NCBI GenBank assembly: GCA_030674155.1
Contig: CM060320.1
Coordinates: 28,227,514-28,250,013 of the forward strand
Source: Stramonita haemastoma
Lineage: Eukaryota > Mollusca > Gastropoda > Neogastropoda > Muricidae
DNA length: 22,500 nucleotides
Direction of reading: 5' to 3'
Position numbers and translations under genes: made by a program. The notes beneath the pieces are model-generated. The model saw nothing but the letters and a program-made list of their open reading frames with translations, had not been told where the DNA came from and ran no database searches. Within the stretch, counting starts at the first letter, position 1. Every line of letters begins with the position of its first letter. Below, in pieces: positions 1-9,824 of this stretch.

Positions 1-6
1 CGTATG

Positions 7-105
7 GGTCATCTGAGAGTCCTCTTCTGTGGTGTCATCACGTGGATCATCCGAGCGTCTTCTCCTAAAAGCCATCATGTGGATCACCTTGGCGCCGTCT
101 CCTCT
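7..105. repeat. Degenerate tandem repeat, about 37 bp period, 3 units
   Basis: Three diverged units can be aligned at about 7-30, 44-68 and 81-105. Each has the pattern gg(a)tca(t/c)c..g.g.gtc(t)tctcct. The second and third also share catca(c/t)gtggatca, starting at 36 and 73. The array may begin upstream of the window. There is no coding signal. The divergence suggests an old minisatellite. Confidence 0.55.
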
Positions 106-129
106 AAAACGTGGCCGTCGTCTGGACAG

Positions 130-245
130 CTGACATCAAACTATGCTCAGAACGTGTAAGTATATGTGTACAGCTGTAGTGGAAAACTGACTTCATCAAA
201 TGCTTGGCACATGTAAGTATATAAGAAGTGTACAGCTATAGTGGA
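130..245. repeat. Imperfect direct duplication, about 57 bp unit
   Basis: Two adjacent copies lie at about 130-183 and 187-245. Both run ctgac(a/t)tca..., then a.gtgtaagtatat or atgtaagtatat, then gtgtacagct(g/a)tagtgga. The second copy carries a few extra bases. No function can be inferred. Confidence 0.6.
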
Positions 246-425
246 GCGACTTTATTATACACGATTCAGGTATGGGGTATTTAGCGAAGTCTTACAGTAA
301 AATATAGTTCGCTTCTGGTTAAGCGCGATGAGCTATTAAGGGTTTTCTTTTAATTGTAAAGACTGTGTGTGTGTTTCGGTTTGTTTCCTGCTTATTGTGT
401 TGAAAAAATTGCCTCCATGGTTGGA

Positions 426-534
426 ACGCACGCACGCACGCACGCACACGCGCACACACGCGCACACACACACACGCACGCACGCACACACACAGACACA
501 CAGACACAGACACACACACAGACACACACACACA

Positions 535-608
<74 letters not shown>
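426..608. repeat. Compound microsatellite (CACG)n/(CA)n/(CAGA)n
   Basis: The tract starts with repeated cacg, passes through mixed cgca/caca, then has cagaca interruptions, and ends in nearly pure (CA)n with one cc interruption near 572. It produces long Cys-Val and His-Thr reading frames on both strands that are not genes. The ordered interruptions suggest an old tract with a younger, purer 3' half. Confidence 0.95.
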
Positions 609-610
<2 letters not shown>

Positions 611-2220
611 CGAAGTTTTACTGATAACGATGACTCTGCTTTCAGGGGCTGTGAGTCTGGAATCTAGGGCCAGTGCAGTGACCTAACCCGACATGACTGT
701 GAGGGCAGCCATATTGACCTGGCTTTTCTACAAGCCGAGAGCATTGGTATCAGCAAGGCTCATCTTCAGGGTGAACATGATTGACACACCACAAATGATC
801 AAGGACATCAACAAAAACAACACTGCAAATCATTGAAGACATCAAAAACAACACGGAACAATCTATGATTATGTAGACGAGGCAAGGTAAAACAAAGTAG
901 TATAATGTAATAGGCATCTGGATGGTGGAGGCGATTTAAAAAATAATTTCTATCGGCGCTTAACCTTTGCGATTTTTTTTTTTTTGGAAAGATTTTTTTA
1001 AAGATGAATATTGTATTGAATAATGTCAAAGGGCTTGCAACCTCATCCCAGTACATTAAAATTTTGTATTAATTTTACTCTTAAAGAAAATGTTTATCAG
1101 TGACCTCATTCAATACATGTTTGTTTTAAGTTGTTGAATTAGCTCTTTGATAAACGGAGTCAGCATCTGTTACATAGTGATACATGGAAAACTCGGATGC
1201 CTGGCGTATACATATGCACATACGCGTGTGTGATTTTTAAAAAAAAGTTTGTTGAGACAAGTGAGAAAAAATCTCTTGTCCTAATATGTCAGTGCGTTAA
1301 AATTGGTTGTAATTTGCGCTTTTTTACTGTTTTGTTTTCAATGATTCACATGAAGTGATTGATTCGGAAAATGTTATTGCCTGATGAAAAATACTTATGG
1401 GGCAACAAAAGGGCCAAAATAGTATTTTTTTAGTTTTAAGATTTAAAACAAAAAATGAGTTACATACAGTGATCATACAACTCTTGTTATGCCCCTTGAT
1501 GCATGTAGACCTGTTAATGATGTAGTTTTCGCGATTACTTTTTTTTTTAACGAATTGGATAAAAAAAAAAAGATACGCTGAGACAATACCTCTAGACTGA
1601 CGTAACCTTTATTGCATATGACACGAAAAGATGCTTCAGGGATATTGTTTTATGGGCGGTTTTTGTTTTCGGCCTTTTCCCCAACTCACATACAATGGCT
1701 GGTTAAAGGACTCTTCTTTAAACATGTCCTTTTGAGACACGTAGAACTAACAGTTAAGTATGATGCGATTAAAAAACATTTCTTAGATTTTTTTCAAAGA
1801 AAATGCTCTCTGTGGTAGTCTTCAACGTTTTATAGCTTTTCTCTTAAAAGTAATATACACCAGAATTATTACTCTTAGCTAATGCGTGTAGGACTGACTG
1901 GTAGTAAATACTCTATATAGTACATTTTGAACCGTTTTTTTATTTTGATGTAATGGATAGTGGAACTAGAAACTCTTGGCCTCCATGTTTCTGCTCGAAA
2001 GGTAGTGAAAGGATTACTAATTTGTTTTTCATCAACCAGGAGTGACATAATTTAAAATGTTTTTTTTGTGAGAGTGGCATCCTCTGCTGTCAGCTTTTTT
2101 AAAGAAATATCTTTAAATATATTTGTTAAAAATATTGTTCGTACATGTCCCATTGTTGCTTGTAAGACTGGAAATAATTTGTTTTACTTTTTACACCCGA
2201 GTTAAAAATTTGGTTTAAGA
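609..2220. other. AT-rich non-coding stretch, nothing recognised
   Basis: No supported gene, RNA or mobile element was found. The stretch contains many A and T homopolymers (for example around 971, 1538, 1560 and 2268). There is a loose duplication of gacatca(ac)aaaaacaacac at about 807-855, and a weak inverted repeat (gacaag.gaga / tctcttgtc) at about 1254-1280. A 68-codon reading frame at 1612-1818 has no recognisable motif and no splice or promoter context. Confidence 0.6.
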
Positions 2221-2224
2221 TGAA

Positions 2225-2385
2225 TCATATTTTTCTTTTATTTCGAGGGTAATGGAATAAGCACTCGTGTTTTTTTTTTTAGATCCAGTCCCCATATGTA
2301 TGCATTAAATTTTTTTTTGTCGTCCTTCCAACCGGTACACATTGGCCTACTCTTCCGAAAAGTGATGCTTTGAAGTTTTTTTCTT
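2225..2385 (-). mobile_element. Fragment of gastropod-type SINE body, antisense
   Basis: The plus strand carries the same ordered blocks as 2740-2941 and 11491-11703. These are a (g)ataatggaataag-like start, a T-rich stretch, atccagtcccc.t.tgtatg, then ccggtacac.ttggcctactcttccgaaaag. Comparison with the better copies at 11491 and 12600 shows the element runs on the minus strand. Both the tRNA-like head and the 3' motif are missing. Divergence is high, so this is an old truncated copy. Confidence 0.6.
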
Positions 2386-2440
2386 TATTTTGGTATTTTT
2401 TCAAACATAGATGATGGATGCAGATACAAAATAGTTTAGA

Positions 2441-2499
2441 ATGGTAGTAGTAGTAGGAGGAGGAGTGGTGGTGGTGGTGGTGGTGGTGGTGGTCGTAAT

Positions 2500-2565
<66 letters not shown>
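2441..2565. repeat. Compound microsatellite (GTA)n(GGA)n(GGT)n(GA)n
   Basis: tagtagtag passes into ggaggagga and then (GGT)n to about 2493. After a short spacer (cgtaata), (GA)n runs from 2501 to 2565 with one gg interruption. The trinucleotide blocks look like successive point-mutation derivatives of one another. Confidence 0.95.
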
Positions 2566-2568
<3 letters not shown>

Positions 2569-2734
2569 TGAGTTATGATGATTTGATCGTAGAATCGAGT
2601 TTCACAGTATCACGAACAAGACTATTAGATGATTTACGATTGATCATCGTTCCGAAACGCACGAAGTATAAAGAATATGCAAGTTAAATCAAATGACCCT
2701 TTAAAATTTTGAAAGATTTTTTTCTATACATTAC

Positions 2735-2940
2735 AAACCGCGAGTTTTGTATGTTTTTGATTTTATTTCCATAATGGATAAGTGCTCGTGTGTTTTTCTA
2801 ATTATATCCAGTCCCTTCGTGTATGTTCTTTTTTTTTTCAATTTTGTCATCTGTTTGCACTGGTGCACAATGGCATACTTTTACGAAAAGGGGAGCAGGC
2901 TTTTAACGTGTTCACAAAGTGTTCTGTTTGCGTTAAGAGT

Positions 2941-2941
<1 letters not shown>
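2735..2941 (-). mobile_element. Fragment of gastropod-type SINE body, antisense, ending in (GT)n
   Basis: This is the second antisense copy of the block seen at 2225 and 11491. Shared blocks are taatggataagtgctcgtgtg, atccagtccc.tcgtgtatgtt, ttttgtcatctgtt, actggtgcacaatggc.tac, ttacgaaaag.ggagcagg and tttaacgtgttcacaaagtgtt, then tttgcgtt. The next expected motif would be cgcacacggggcctcgg, but the sequence instead turns into the (GT)n microsatellite. The microsatellite therefore sits where the SINE had a cacacg core. The tRNA-like head is not visible downstream. Confidence 0.6.

Positions 2942-3008
<67 letters not shown>
2942..3008. repeat. (GT)33 microsatellite
   Basis: Uninterrupted GT dinucleotides, followed by a G-rich flank (agggggaggggtgg). 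The purity suggests recent length change. It sits at the edge of the SINE fragment at 2735-2941. Confidence 0.98.
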
Positions 3009-3009
<1 letters not shown>

Positions 3010-3470
3010 GGGGAGGGGTGGTAGTTAAAAGGGAACATAGCTTTCAGTAGAAGTATTTTTAGGGAAAGAGGTGTTGGGAGGAGGGGGTAGAATACACATT
3101 AATTTTGGATCAGTGGATGTAATTAAAAAGGGGGAGGAGGGCTAGCTGATAGTTTTCACGCGGTTCAATTTCGGCGTATTTCTTTTTAAAAAATTCTTGC
3201 GTCGTTTGTTTTGGGCGTAATCCTTTCTTTTTAAAAATAGAGACAACTTGTTTAAAAAATATAAGATCTTCAATGACTCGGCTGAAAACTGGAAATTTGT
3301 TATTTAAAAAATCCGAACACCAAAAATCCAACAAAAACATTTGATGCTGATAGGACTGGTAACTAGAACAATTTGATAAAACTTGGTCTTCTGCGTTACC
3401 TAGCTCTGCTAAATTTTTAATCCGTGATAAATTCCTTACCGTTGTGTCTAAAGCTACATACTATAGTGTC
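3009..3470. other. Non-coding stretch, G-rich then AT-rich
   Basis: Short G-rich runs lie at 3008-3020 and 3074-3090 and again at 3129-3140. The rest is AT-rich with many ttttaaaaa words. A 76-codon minus-strand frame at 3110-3340 is lysine- and phenylalanine-rich and shows no domain. Nothing else was recognised. Confidence 0.55.
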
Positions 3471-3641
3471 TACCTGCTCTTGTGTCCACATGCATGCATG
3501 CAGACTACACAGACCTGCCAACGGACTGACAACCCTTACCCCAATAATTATTGTTAACCTTTAACACTAACCCTAACCCTTTAAACTAACCTTTCCAATT
3601 ACTCAAACCCGGGCCCGTCATGTGGACACAAATGGCAGGTA
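3471..3641. mobile_element. MITE-like element with about 20 bp terminal inverted repeats and TA flanks
   Basis: The left end cctgctcttgtgtccacatg (3473-3492) matches the reverse complement of the right end (3619-3639, catgtggacacaaatggcagg) with one indel and one mismatch. The termini are flanked by ta at 3471-3472 and 3640-3641, which fits a TA target-site duplication of the Tc1/mariner type. The 167 bp interior has no coding capacity. It includes a (gcat)n stretch, ctaaccctaaccct at about 3568-3581 and a cccgggcccg palindrome. Size, termini and flanks fit a non-autonomous DNA transposon. The parent family is unknown. Confidence 0.7.
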
Positions 3642-3798
3642 GATTCCTTGGCAAATGCTGACACTACGGCAAAACTTTTTTGTCTCGTATGGTTGGGGAT
3701 GGTTGTCGAAACTTTTTCTTTTTCGTCGTCGTCGTACTCTCAGACAGCAAGTACTGTTGTTTGTCATATGAGCAAAAAAAGCGCTGTGCTGCCGTTAA

Positions 3799-3818
3799 GC
3801 GCCTGACAAGGCAGGCGC
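3799..3818. other. Perfect 7 bp hairpin, GC-rich
   Basis: gcgcctg, a 6 nt loop (acaagg) and caggcgc form a perfect inverted repeat within the stretch 3780-3830. The neighbouring gcgctgtgctgccgttaagc could belong to a SINE fragment or tRNA-like arm, but I could not confirm this. Confidence 0.4.
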
Positions 3819-4039
3819 AGAGCATATGATTTCGACGTAGAGGAGAATCGCTATCGTTAGGTCTGTTTAAAAAAAAAAAAAATTAATGGTAGGAAAATTG
3901 ACCAAAAGGTAGAAAATAAAACAGAAGGCGACAGGACGAACAGGAACAAGGCAGAATCATCGGGAGATAAACGGATATTTAGCACAGAATTTCCCGAAGG
4001 TGGGGATACTATTTAAACTGCCCCCCCCCCCCTCCGCCC

Positions 4040-4460
4040 CTAAAATAAAAAATAAAATCCAAGTGTGGGGGAGGGGAGCGGAAGTGAGGATCGGAGATTA
4101 GAATCCTAAGAAAAGAGATGTTAGGAAGGGGGAGGTGGTTAGGATGTTTAGGTCTATGGGAATACGTAGGAGGACTGAATATGTGAATGCCAATAGGGGA
4201 TAGGTAGTCCACGCAAAGGACGGGGAGGGGGGCAGTTAAAAAAAACCCCAATACTTTAAAATATTTGAAAACAAAAATACGGGATGCACATTGAAAGATG
4301 CACACTGATTTATAATCAGGAAAGGTGGAGTGATGGAATTGAAGGTGGGGGAGGGAGGAGAGAATGAGAGGGTTAGGGAGGTAGGGGGGGAGCGGAGCCG
4401 GAGAGAACAGGGGGGTGGTGGTGAAAAGGACACAGTGGTAAAAAGGAGGGGTAGATAGTA
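4040..4460. repeat. G/A-rich tract with G-quadruplex-capable runs
   Basis: The plus strand is strongly purine-biased, starting after a poly(C) run at 4021-4032. It contains many ggggagg and gtggggg words. At 4370-4390 there are four G-tracts with short loops (ggg-tta-ggg-aggta-ggg-g-ggg), a canonical G4 pattern. The minus-strand 324-codon frame across this region is proline-, serine- and His-Thr-rich low complexity and is not supported as a gene. Confidence 0.65.
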
Positions 4461-4478
4461 TGTTTAGGTCAGTAGAGA

Positions 4479-4481
<3 letters not shown>

Positions 4482-4557
<76 letters not shown>

Positions 4558-4560
4558 TGT
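4482..4560. repeat. (GT)n microsatellite
   Basis: About 36 nearly pure GT units, with one ttt interruption near the 3' end. It forms Cys-Val and His-Thr frames that are not genes. Confidence 0.98.
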
Positions 4561-4749
4561 ACTGCAGGCATATCTACGGAATAGTATATCACTGGTATTT
4601 GAGTACCAGTTCTTTATGTTGTGAAACCAACGAAAAAGGCGTATCTGAGGAAGCATGGAAAGATTGTGTGTTTTTTCTTTACATGGTACATTTTTCGTTT
4701 TTTTTTTTATAAGTTTGAAATCGAGAAATACAAATATTTTTCGGTTAAA

Positions 4750-5270
4750 AATAGAAATTGATTGAATGAAATACAATAGTATATTTTTCGGGGTTTTCTT
4801 TCTTTTCTTTTTTTTTTTTAGAAGATTGAATGAAAGAAATGCAATATTGCAGTTTCGATTTTCTTGAGATCGAATGCAAGAAATACAATAGGTTTTTTGG
4901 TGTATTTTTGTTGTTGTAAGAATTAATTTTAGAAATGTATTGGAATTTTTTTTTGTTTTTATGAGATTGAATACAAGAAACACATTGGTGCATTTTCCTT
5001 TTTATTTATTAATTTTTTTAAAAGATTGACTGCAAGAAATGTAATAGTATAATTTTGAGATTGAATACAAGAAATACACCTTTAAAAAAAAGATTGATTT
5101 TAAAAAATACAATAATATTTTTCGTTTGTTTTTATTTTATTAGTTTTAATGCAAGAAGTACAATTTAATATTTTCCGGTTTTTATGAGATACGATACAAG
5201 AAATACAATAGTAAGCCTTTATTTTTATGTTTTTATGAGATTTAATGTAATAAATATATTTGAATTGTTT
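4750..5270. repeat. Decayed tandem repeat, about 48 bp period, about 11 units
   Basis: The core gagattgaatgcaagaaat, followed by acaatagt and then a T-rich spacer, recurs in diverged form. Copies lie near 4757, 4823, 4865, 4913, 4961, 5023, 5057, 5091, 5140, 5187 and 5237. Spacings range from about 34 to 66 bp, mostly 47-50. Examples are agatcgaatgcaagaaatac at about 4868 and gagattgaatacaagaaat at about 5058. The T-rich spacers vary most in length. Minus-strand frames here repeat a related peptide only because the DNA repeats. Confidence 0.75.
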
Positions 5271-5279
5271 GTTTATTTT

Positions 5280-5664
5280 TGTGTTGGCAAGAGTTTGGTT
5301 CAATGACATATCAGTTGACATGAAGTCCTGCGATAACCTTTGATATTGGCAGGGGTGTTCTTAATTCATATAGTGGTATGTGAAGTATATGAGGGAGAAA
5401 GTACCTTTCATTAAGAAAAAATTGAAATGGCATCCTATGTAACAAAAGGGACCAGGTTCTATGCTTGCCTTGGCATTGAAATGGCGTTAGTGTGTGTTGG
5501 TGTCAGATGTGTGTATTGATTTTCTGCCAGGAAATCGATAACGGATTTTACACCAATACAGCTTATTAAGAAATATATCTTAAAGACTTCATGCTACAGT
5601 CTAGTAGTCCGTTATGTGTGCCTGTATGGGGGCTTGTTGGTTTTTGCTTTTATTCTACAAATTG
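5280..5664. other. Non-coding single-copy-looking stretch
   Basis: This separates the decayed 48 bp array from the 1.0-1.3 kb tandem units. I saw no gene, RNA or mobile element. It did not align by eye with the unit that follows. Confidence 0.5.
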
Positions 5665-6665
5665 AGATGCATACCATTACAAAACTGAAATTGAGTCATG
5701 TACTGCCCTTTCACAAAGTCGGGAATCGGAATCAGAAAGTATTTATTGCCAAATCTAATTTTAAGTTATGGCAAATCAAGTTCTCTGCATGTTCGGTTTA
5801 AAGGAAATCTTTGTAAAATTGCTGAATTTGAAGTTGGAATCAAAAATTGACTTTTTGAAATGATAGAGGAAGAGAAAGTATTAAAATGTTACTTTAAAAT
5901 TGTAATGTTTTGATTTTTTTTTTAATTCTGCATACACCTTTCACTTTTGTTTTACCATTTCTGGTAAAACAAAGTTGGGGGTTTTTGGCCAAAGAAGGAT
6001 GGCATAAAATGGTGAATTGGAAACCCTAATTTTTCATTTGCATGTTAAGGTTTTTGTTTTCTTGGGTATTTTTTGTGTTTGGGTTGCAAGTATTATCGGT
6101 GCTCTTGCTCTGTTAGTACACTTCATTACAAAAAAAAAAGACCTAAAAGATTCAACTTGTTGCCTCATGCCCAGTTAAACTTGTTATATAATTTCAAGTG
6201 TAGATGTACGATGGTATGGATATAATTGCAGTTGAATTAATGTTATCACAATTAAGAGAGATAAAATCCAAACTTGTCCATCTGAATGAGTGAAGAAAAT
6301 ATTGCATGTTTTACTATTTATTTTTGCTGTTGTTGTTGTTGTTGTTTTTTTTAGAGTACCAACAAGTTAATTTTTAAAATGTTTGCTTTCATTTTGTTCT
6401 GTATTTTATAGTACCCCTATGCAAAATTTGATTTTTTTTAGAATTTAGAAATCAAGTGGTGAGTGGAGTTAGAGTTGGGTAGCTGGCTGGCTGGCAGCTG
6501 TAGGAAAATAATTTTAAAAATTCAGAATGACTGTAAAATATTGACAAAACTTGATAAAAAGTACCATAAATGAGAAATGAGATACCACCACCCCTGCCCA
6601 CACACACATGAATTTGGGCAGTGTCTTTGTTCAAAGTTCTATTCATGAATGACTTGTTTTTTTAA
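5665..6665. repeat. Long tandem repeat, copy 1 (about 1.0 kb, internally shortened)
   Basis: First of three colinear diverged copies. Landmarks in order are ataccattacaaaa (5671), gtaaaattgctg.atttg (about 5814), a hairpin ttgttttacca/tggtaaaacaa (5946-5973), atggtgaattggaaaccc (about 6009), gcccagttaaacttgt (about 6169), gataaaatccaaacttgtcc (about 6262), agtacccctatgcaaa (about 6411), and ttagagttgggtagctggc (about 6469). Relative to copy 2 it lacks about 320 bp between the aaatcaagtggtgag and gttagagttgggtag landmarks. There is no coding potential. Confidence 0.8.
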
Positions 6666-7975
6666 ATTGTTAGATCATAATATACCATTACAAAAATGAA
6701 ATCTAGTCATGTACGGGCCATTGACAAAGGCAGAAATCAGAATCATAGTTTATTGTATTTTTTTTTCAAGTTATGGCATATCAAGGTCTCTTTGGATATG
6801 ACTTTTTAAAAAATCTGTAAAATTGCTGGATTTGTGGCTGTAATCAAAACTTGACTTATAAAAGATTTACCTTTTTTTAAATGATGGATGAAGTTGAGGT
6901 ACTGAAATGTTACTTTAAAATTGCACTGTTTTGATCATAAATTCTGTGTACCTAAAAAAAACAAACTTGTTTGTTGTTTTACCAGCTCTGGTAGAAAAAC
7001 CCTTTGTTTTTGCCAAAGAAGAATCAAAGATGTTGATTTTATTCCCATGTAATGGTGAATTGGAAACCCCATTTGTCAGTTGCATGTAAAGTTTTGTTTG
7101 TTTTTGGTTGTTTTTTTTTTGCATTTGGTTTGCAAGTATTGTCAGTGGTTTCTTGCTGTATTAGTGTATTTCATTACAAGAAAAGCAAACGTAAAACTCC
7201 ACTTTTTGCTTCATACCCAGTTAAACTTGTAATAGAATTTCAACTGTAAATGTATGATGGTATTTAAAAAAATGCAACGCTATTGAGTTACTGTTACCAT
7301 AATTATGCGAGATAAAATCCACACTTGTTCATCTGAATGAGTAAAGAAAATGTTGCGTGTTTTTTTAAGAGTACAAGCAAGATAATTTTGTATATAACTA
7401 TTGCTTCCAATTTTCCTGGTTTTTTTAAATACCCCTATGCAAATTTTTTTTTTTAAGGTTTAGAAATCAAATGGTGAGCACACACCACTGGCACTTGACT
7501 ACCCAAATGACGTTCTTGAGAAAAATACAAATTTTGTACAATTCCCTCTCCTTTAAATTTACAAGATGATTATCCAACTTATTTATTCAGGGTGTTTTCT
7601 GGCTGTAAAGATAGCTAGGCTGGACTTTCTTTTTTTGCCACTTGTGTGTTTTAAAAGCAGAATGAAATGAACACATTATTGTGATTTGGTCAATGGTGTG
7701 AGAATTGACAAGCAAACACGTCAGTGGGTTGGTCAGTGTCACTGCTGGTCAGAGCACTGGGAAAAGCCTACCTCCCCCTTCAGCAAAAAAGGAAGCTTGA
7801 GTTAGGGCTGGGTAGCCCGCTGGCAGCTGTAAAATATTTTCTTTTTAGATTCACAATAACTAAAAAATATTTTCAAAACTTGATAAAAAGTACTACAAAT
7901 CAGAAGTGAGACCCCCCAAAAAATTTGGCAAGGTCTTTGTTTAAAGCTCTGTTCATAAATGACTGATTAAAAAAA
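6666..7975. repeat. Long tandem repeat, copy 2 (about 1.3 kb, fullest copy)
   Basis: This repeats the copy 1 landmarks, starting with ataccattacaaaaatg at 6682, 1011 bp after copy 1. It continues through ggtgaattggaaacccc (about 7053), cccagttaaacttgt (about 7216), gataaaatcca.acttgt (about 7311) and ttagggctgggtagcccgctgg (about 7802). The extra segment at about 7480-7797 is partly present in copy 3 (gcacttgactacccaa), so copy 1 probably lost it. AT-rich, with no long frame conserved between copies. Confidence 0.8.
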
Positions 7976-8855
7976 AATTGTCGGATCATATACCATTACA
8001 AAAATGGCATTTAGTTATGAAGGGACAGACAAAGAAAGACAGGAATCGGAGTCAGAAATTATGTATTGCTAAATTTATTTTCAAATAATTTCATATCCAA
8101 TTGTCTCTGTGCGTGTGGCTTTAAAGAAGTATGTAAAATCGCTGGATTGGTAGATGTAATAAAATTTGACTTATAATAGAGTTACCTTTTTTTCTGAAAT
8201 GATGGATGAAGAGGAAGTATTGAAATGTTACTTTAGAATTGCAATGTATTGATTAAAGAAATGTGTACATTTTGTTTAAAAAACGATTGTTTTGCTAGTT
8301 CTGGTAGAAAACCTTTTTTTGCCAAAGGACATATATTGATTTTACTCTGTGGAATGGTGGATTGGAAATCCTATTTGTCAGTTCCCATTTTAGTTTGTTT
8401 GTTTGGTTGGTTTTTTAATTGGGGGTGGGGGGGGGGGTGCATTGGTTTGCAAGCATCAGTGGTTTTCTTGCTATATTAGTACATTTTTTTTAAGCTAAAA
8501 ACTAAATTTTTTGCCCTCATGCCCATAATTTTAAAATTATAGAATTTTATTTGTAAATATACACTGGTATTGATAACACTGCAACACAATTGAATTACTC
8601 TTATCATAATTATGTGAGATAAAATCCAAACTTGTCCATCTGAATGAGTAAAGATGACGTATGTTTTTGTTTATAGAGTACTGACATTTTTGTAACGACT
8701 ATTGCTTCCATTTTAACTGTTTTATAATACCCTATCCATTTTTTTAAAAAAAGCTTAGAAATCAAGTGAAAAGCACTTGACTACCCAACTGATTTTCTTG
8801 AGAAAATATAAGCTTTTTATAGCTCCCGCTTCTTAAAAACTTGCAAGTACTCTCT
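7976..8855. repeat. Long tandem repeat, copy 3 (partial)
   Basis: Restarts with ataccattacaaaaatgg at 7990, 1308 bp after copy 2. It follows the same landmarks: ggtggattggaaatcc at about 8353, gataaaatccaaacttgtcc at about 8619, taccctatcc at about 8728, and gcacttgactacccaactga at about 8774. Similarity to copy 2 fades at about 8855, so the 3' third of the unit is missing. A (G)n-rich run at 8421-8438 is private to this copy. Confidence 0.75.
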
Positions 8856-9490
8856 GCTCACCCTAAAAATCTTTCACGTGTGGTTTATTGTGACTGAAAA
8901 ATCAACACTTTGCTTGCTATATAGGGGGAGAAGGAGGAGAAAAGTGGGTTTTTTTTTTTTTTTAAATTAAAAAAAAATCTTTTTATGAACAGGATAGGGT
9001 ATAAGTGATGTATGTAAACACATGTACATTCTGCAAATTCAAAAGGAGAAAACCAAACCACTGATCTGATGACTAGATTAGAGACATTTTTTCATGCAGT
9101 TTTTCTTTACCCAGTTCAATAGTTTCAGTATAAACGGTTTTTGATTTTTTTAATTACTTTTATTAAGGGCACTACTAGCACTATTACATTTATATTACTT
9201 TGGTTAGTGGTTGAGACCTTTCTGGTTTTGTTTTTTGTTTCTTTTGGGGTTTTTTGTTTAGGGATTTTTATGTATCAATATAATCATAAATTATTACTAT
9301 AATTCTTCTGTTTGCTGTTTGTGTTTTCCCTCTTCCTCCTTGATACCCCATCCCCGTTTTTGTTTTTGTTATTTTTTTGTGTTTTGTTTTTGTTGGTTTT
9401 TTTTTTATTGTATGTTGTTAGTGTACATGTTATTTCCTCTCAGTGGGATGGGTATTATCATATGGTATTGTTGCGTTTGTTGTTTTTTAT
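8856..9490. other. AT/T-rich non-coding stretch
   Basis: T homopolymers and G/T-rich sequence, with no gene or element recognised. Phenylalanine- and leucine-rich frames at 9312-9518 reflect the T-rich composition. Confidence 0.55.
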
Positions 9491-9645
9491 TTTCTTCCTT
9501 CTAATATGTAAAGTATGAACTAAAGTATGGAGATATTGTAATCTGACATAAATTTTGTTTTTTAAATTTTCTTCCTTCTAATATGTAAAGTATGAACTGA
9601 AGTATGGAGACATTGTATTCTGACATAAATTGCTTATTGACATTT
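9491..9645. repeat. 77 bp direct duplication
   Basis: The block starting tttcttccttctaatatgta at 9491 recurs at 9568. It continues through aagtatgaact(a/g)aagtatgg and aga(t/c)attgta.tctgacataaatt with only a few differences. More diverged relatives occur at about 9661-9712 and 10451-10520 (gtatgaatgtaaaagaatgg, gatattgttacctgatataa). The module seems to have been copied several times before each microsatellite in this region. Confidence 0.85.
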
Positions 9646-9790
9646 CATGGATTCGTTTTTTTAAGTCTTATGTAATGGTTTTGGTGACATTGTAATTGAT
9701 ATAAACTGTTGTTTAACACTATATGATTTTTTTAAAACTTTAAATGTGTGCATGCGCGTACGTGCATACGTGCTTAGTGGACGAGCGAAC

Positions 9791-9824
9791 CGCGCGCGCG
9801 CGCGCGCGCGCGCGCGCGCGCGGC

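Noticed and set aside
3568..3581. Interstitial telomere repeat (ctaaccctaaccct)
   Set aside because: Only two perfect units inside the MITE-like element, too short to call.
4009..4983. 324-codon minus-strand open frame, the longest in the window
   Set aside because: It translates purine/G-rich sequence, a (GT)n tract (His-Thr run) and the decayed 48 bp repeats. It has no domain, and its composition follows the DNA.
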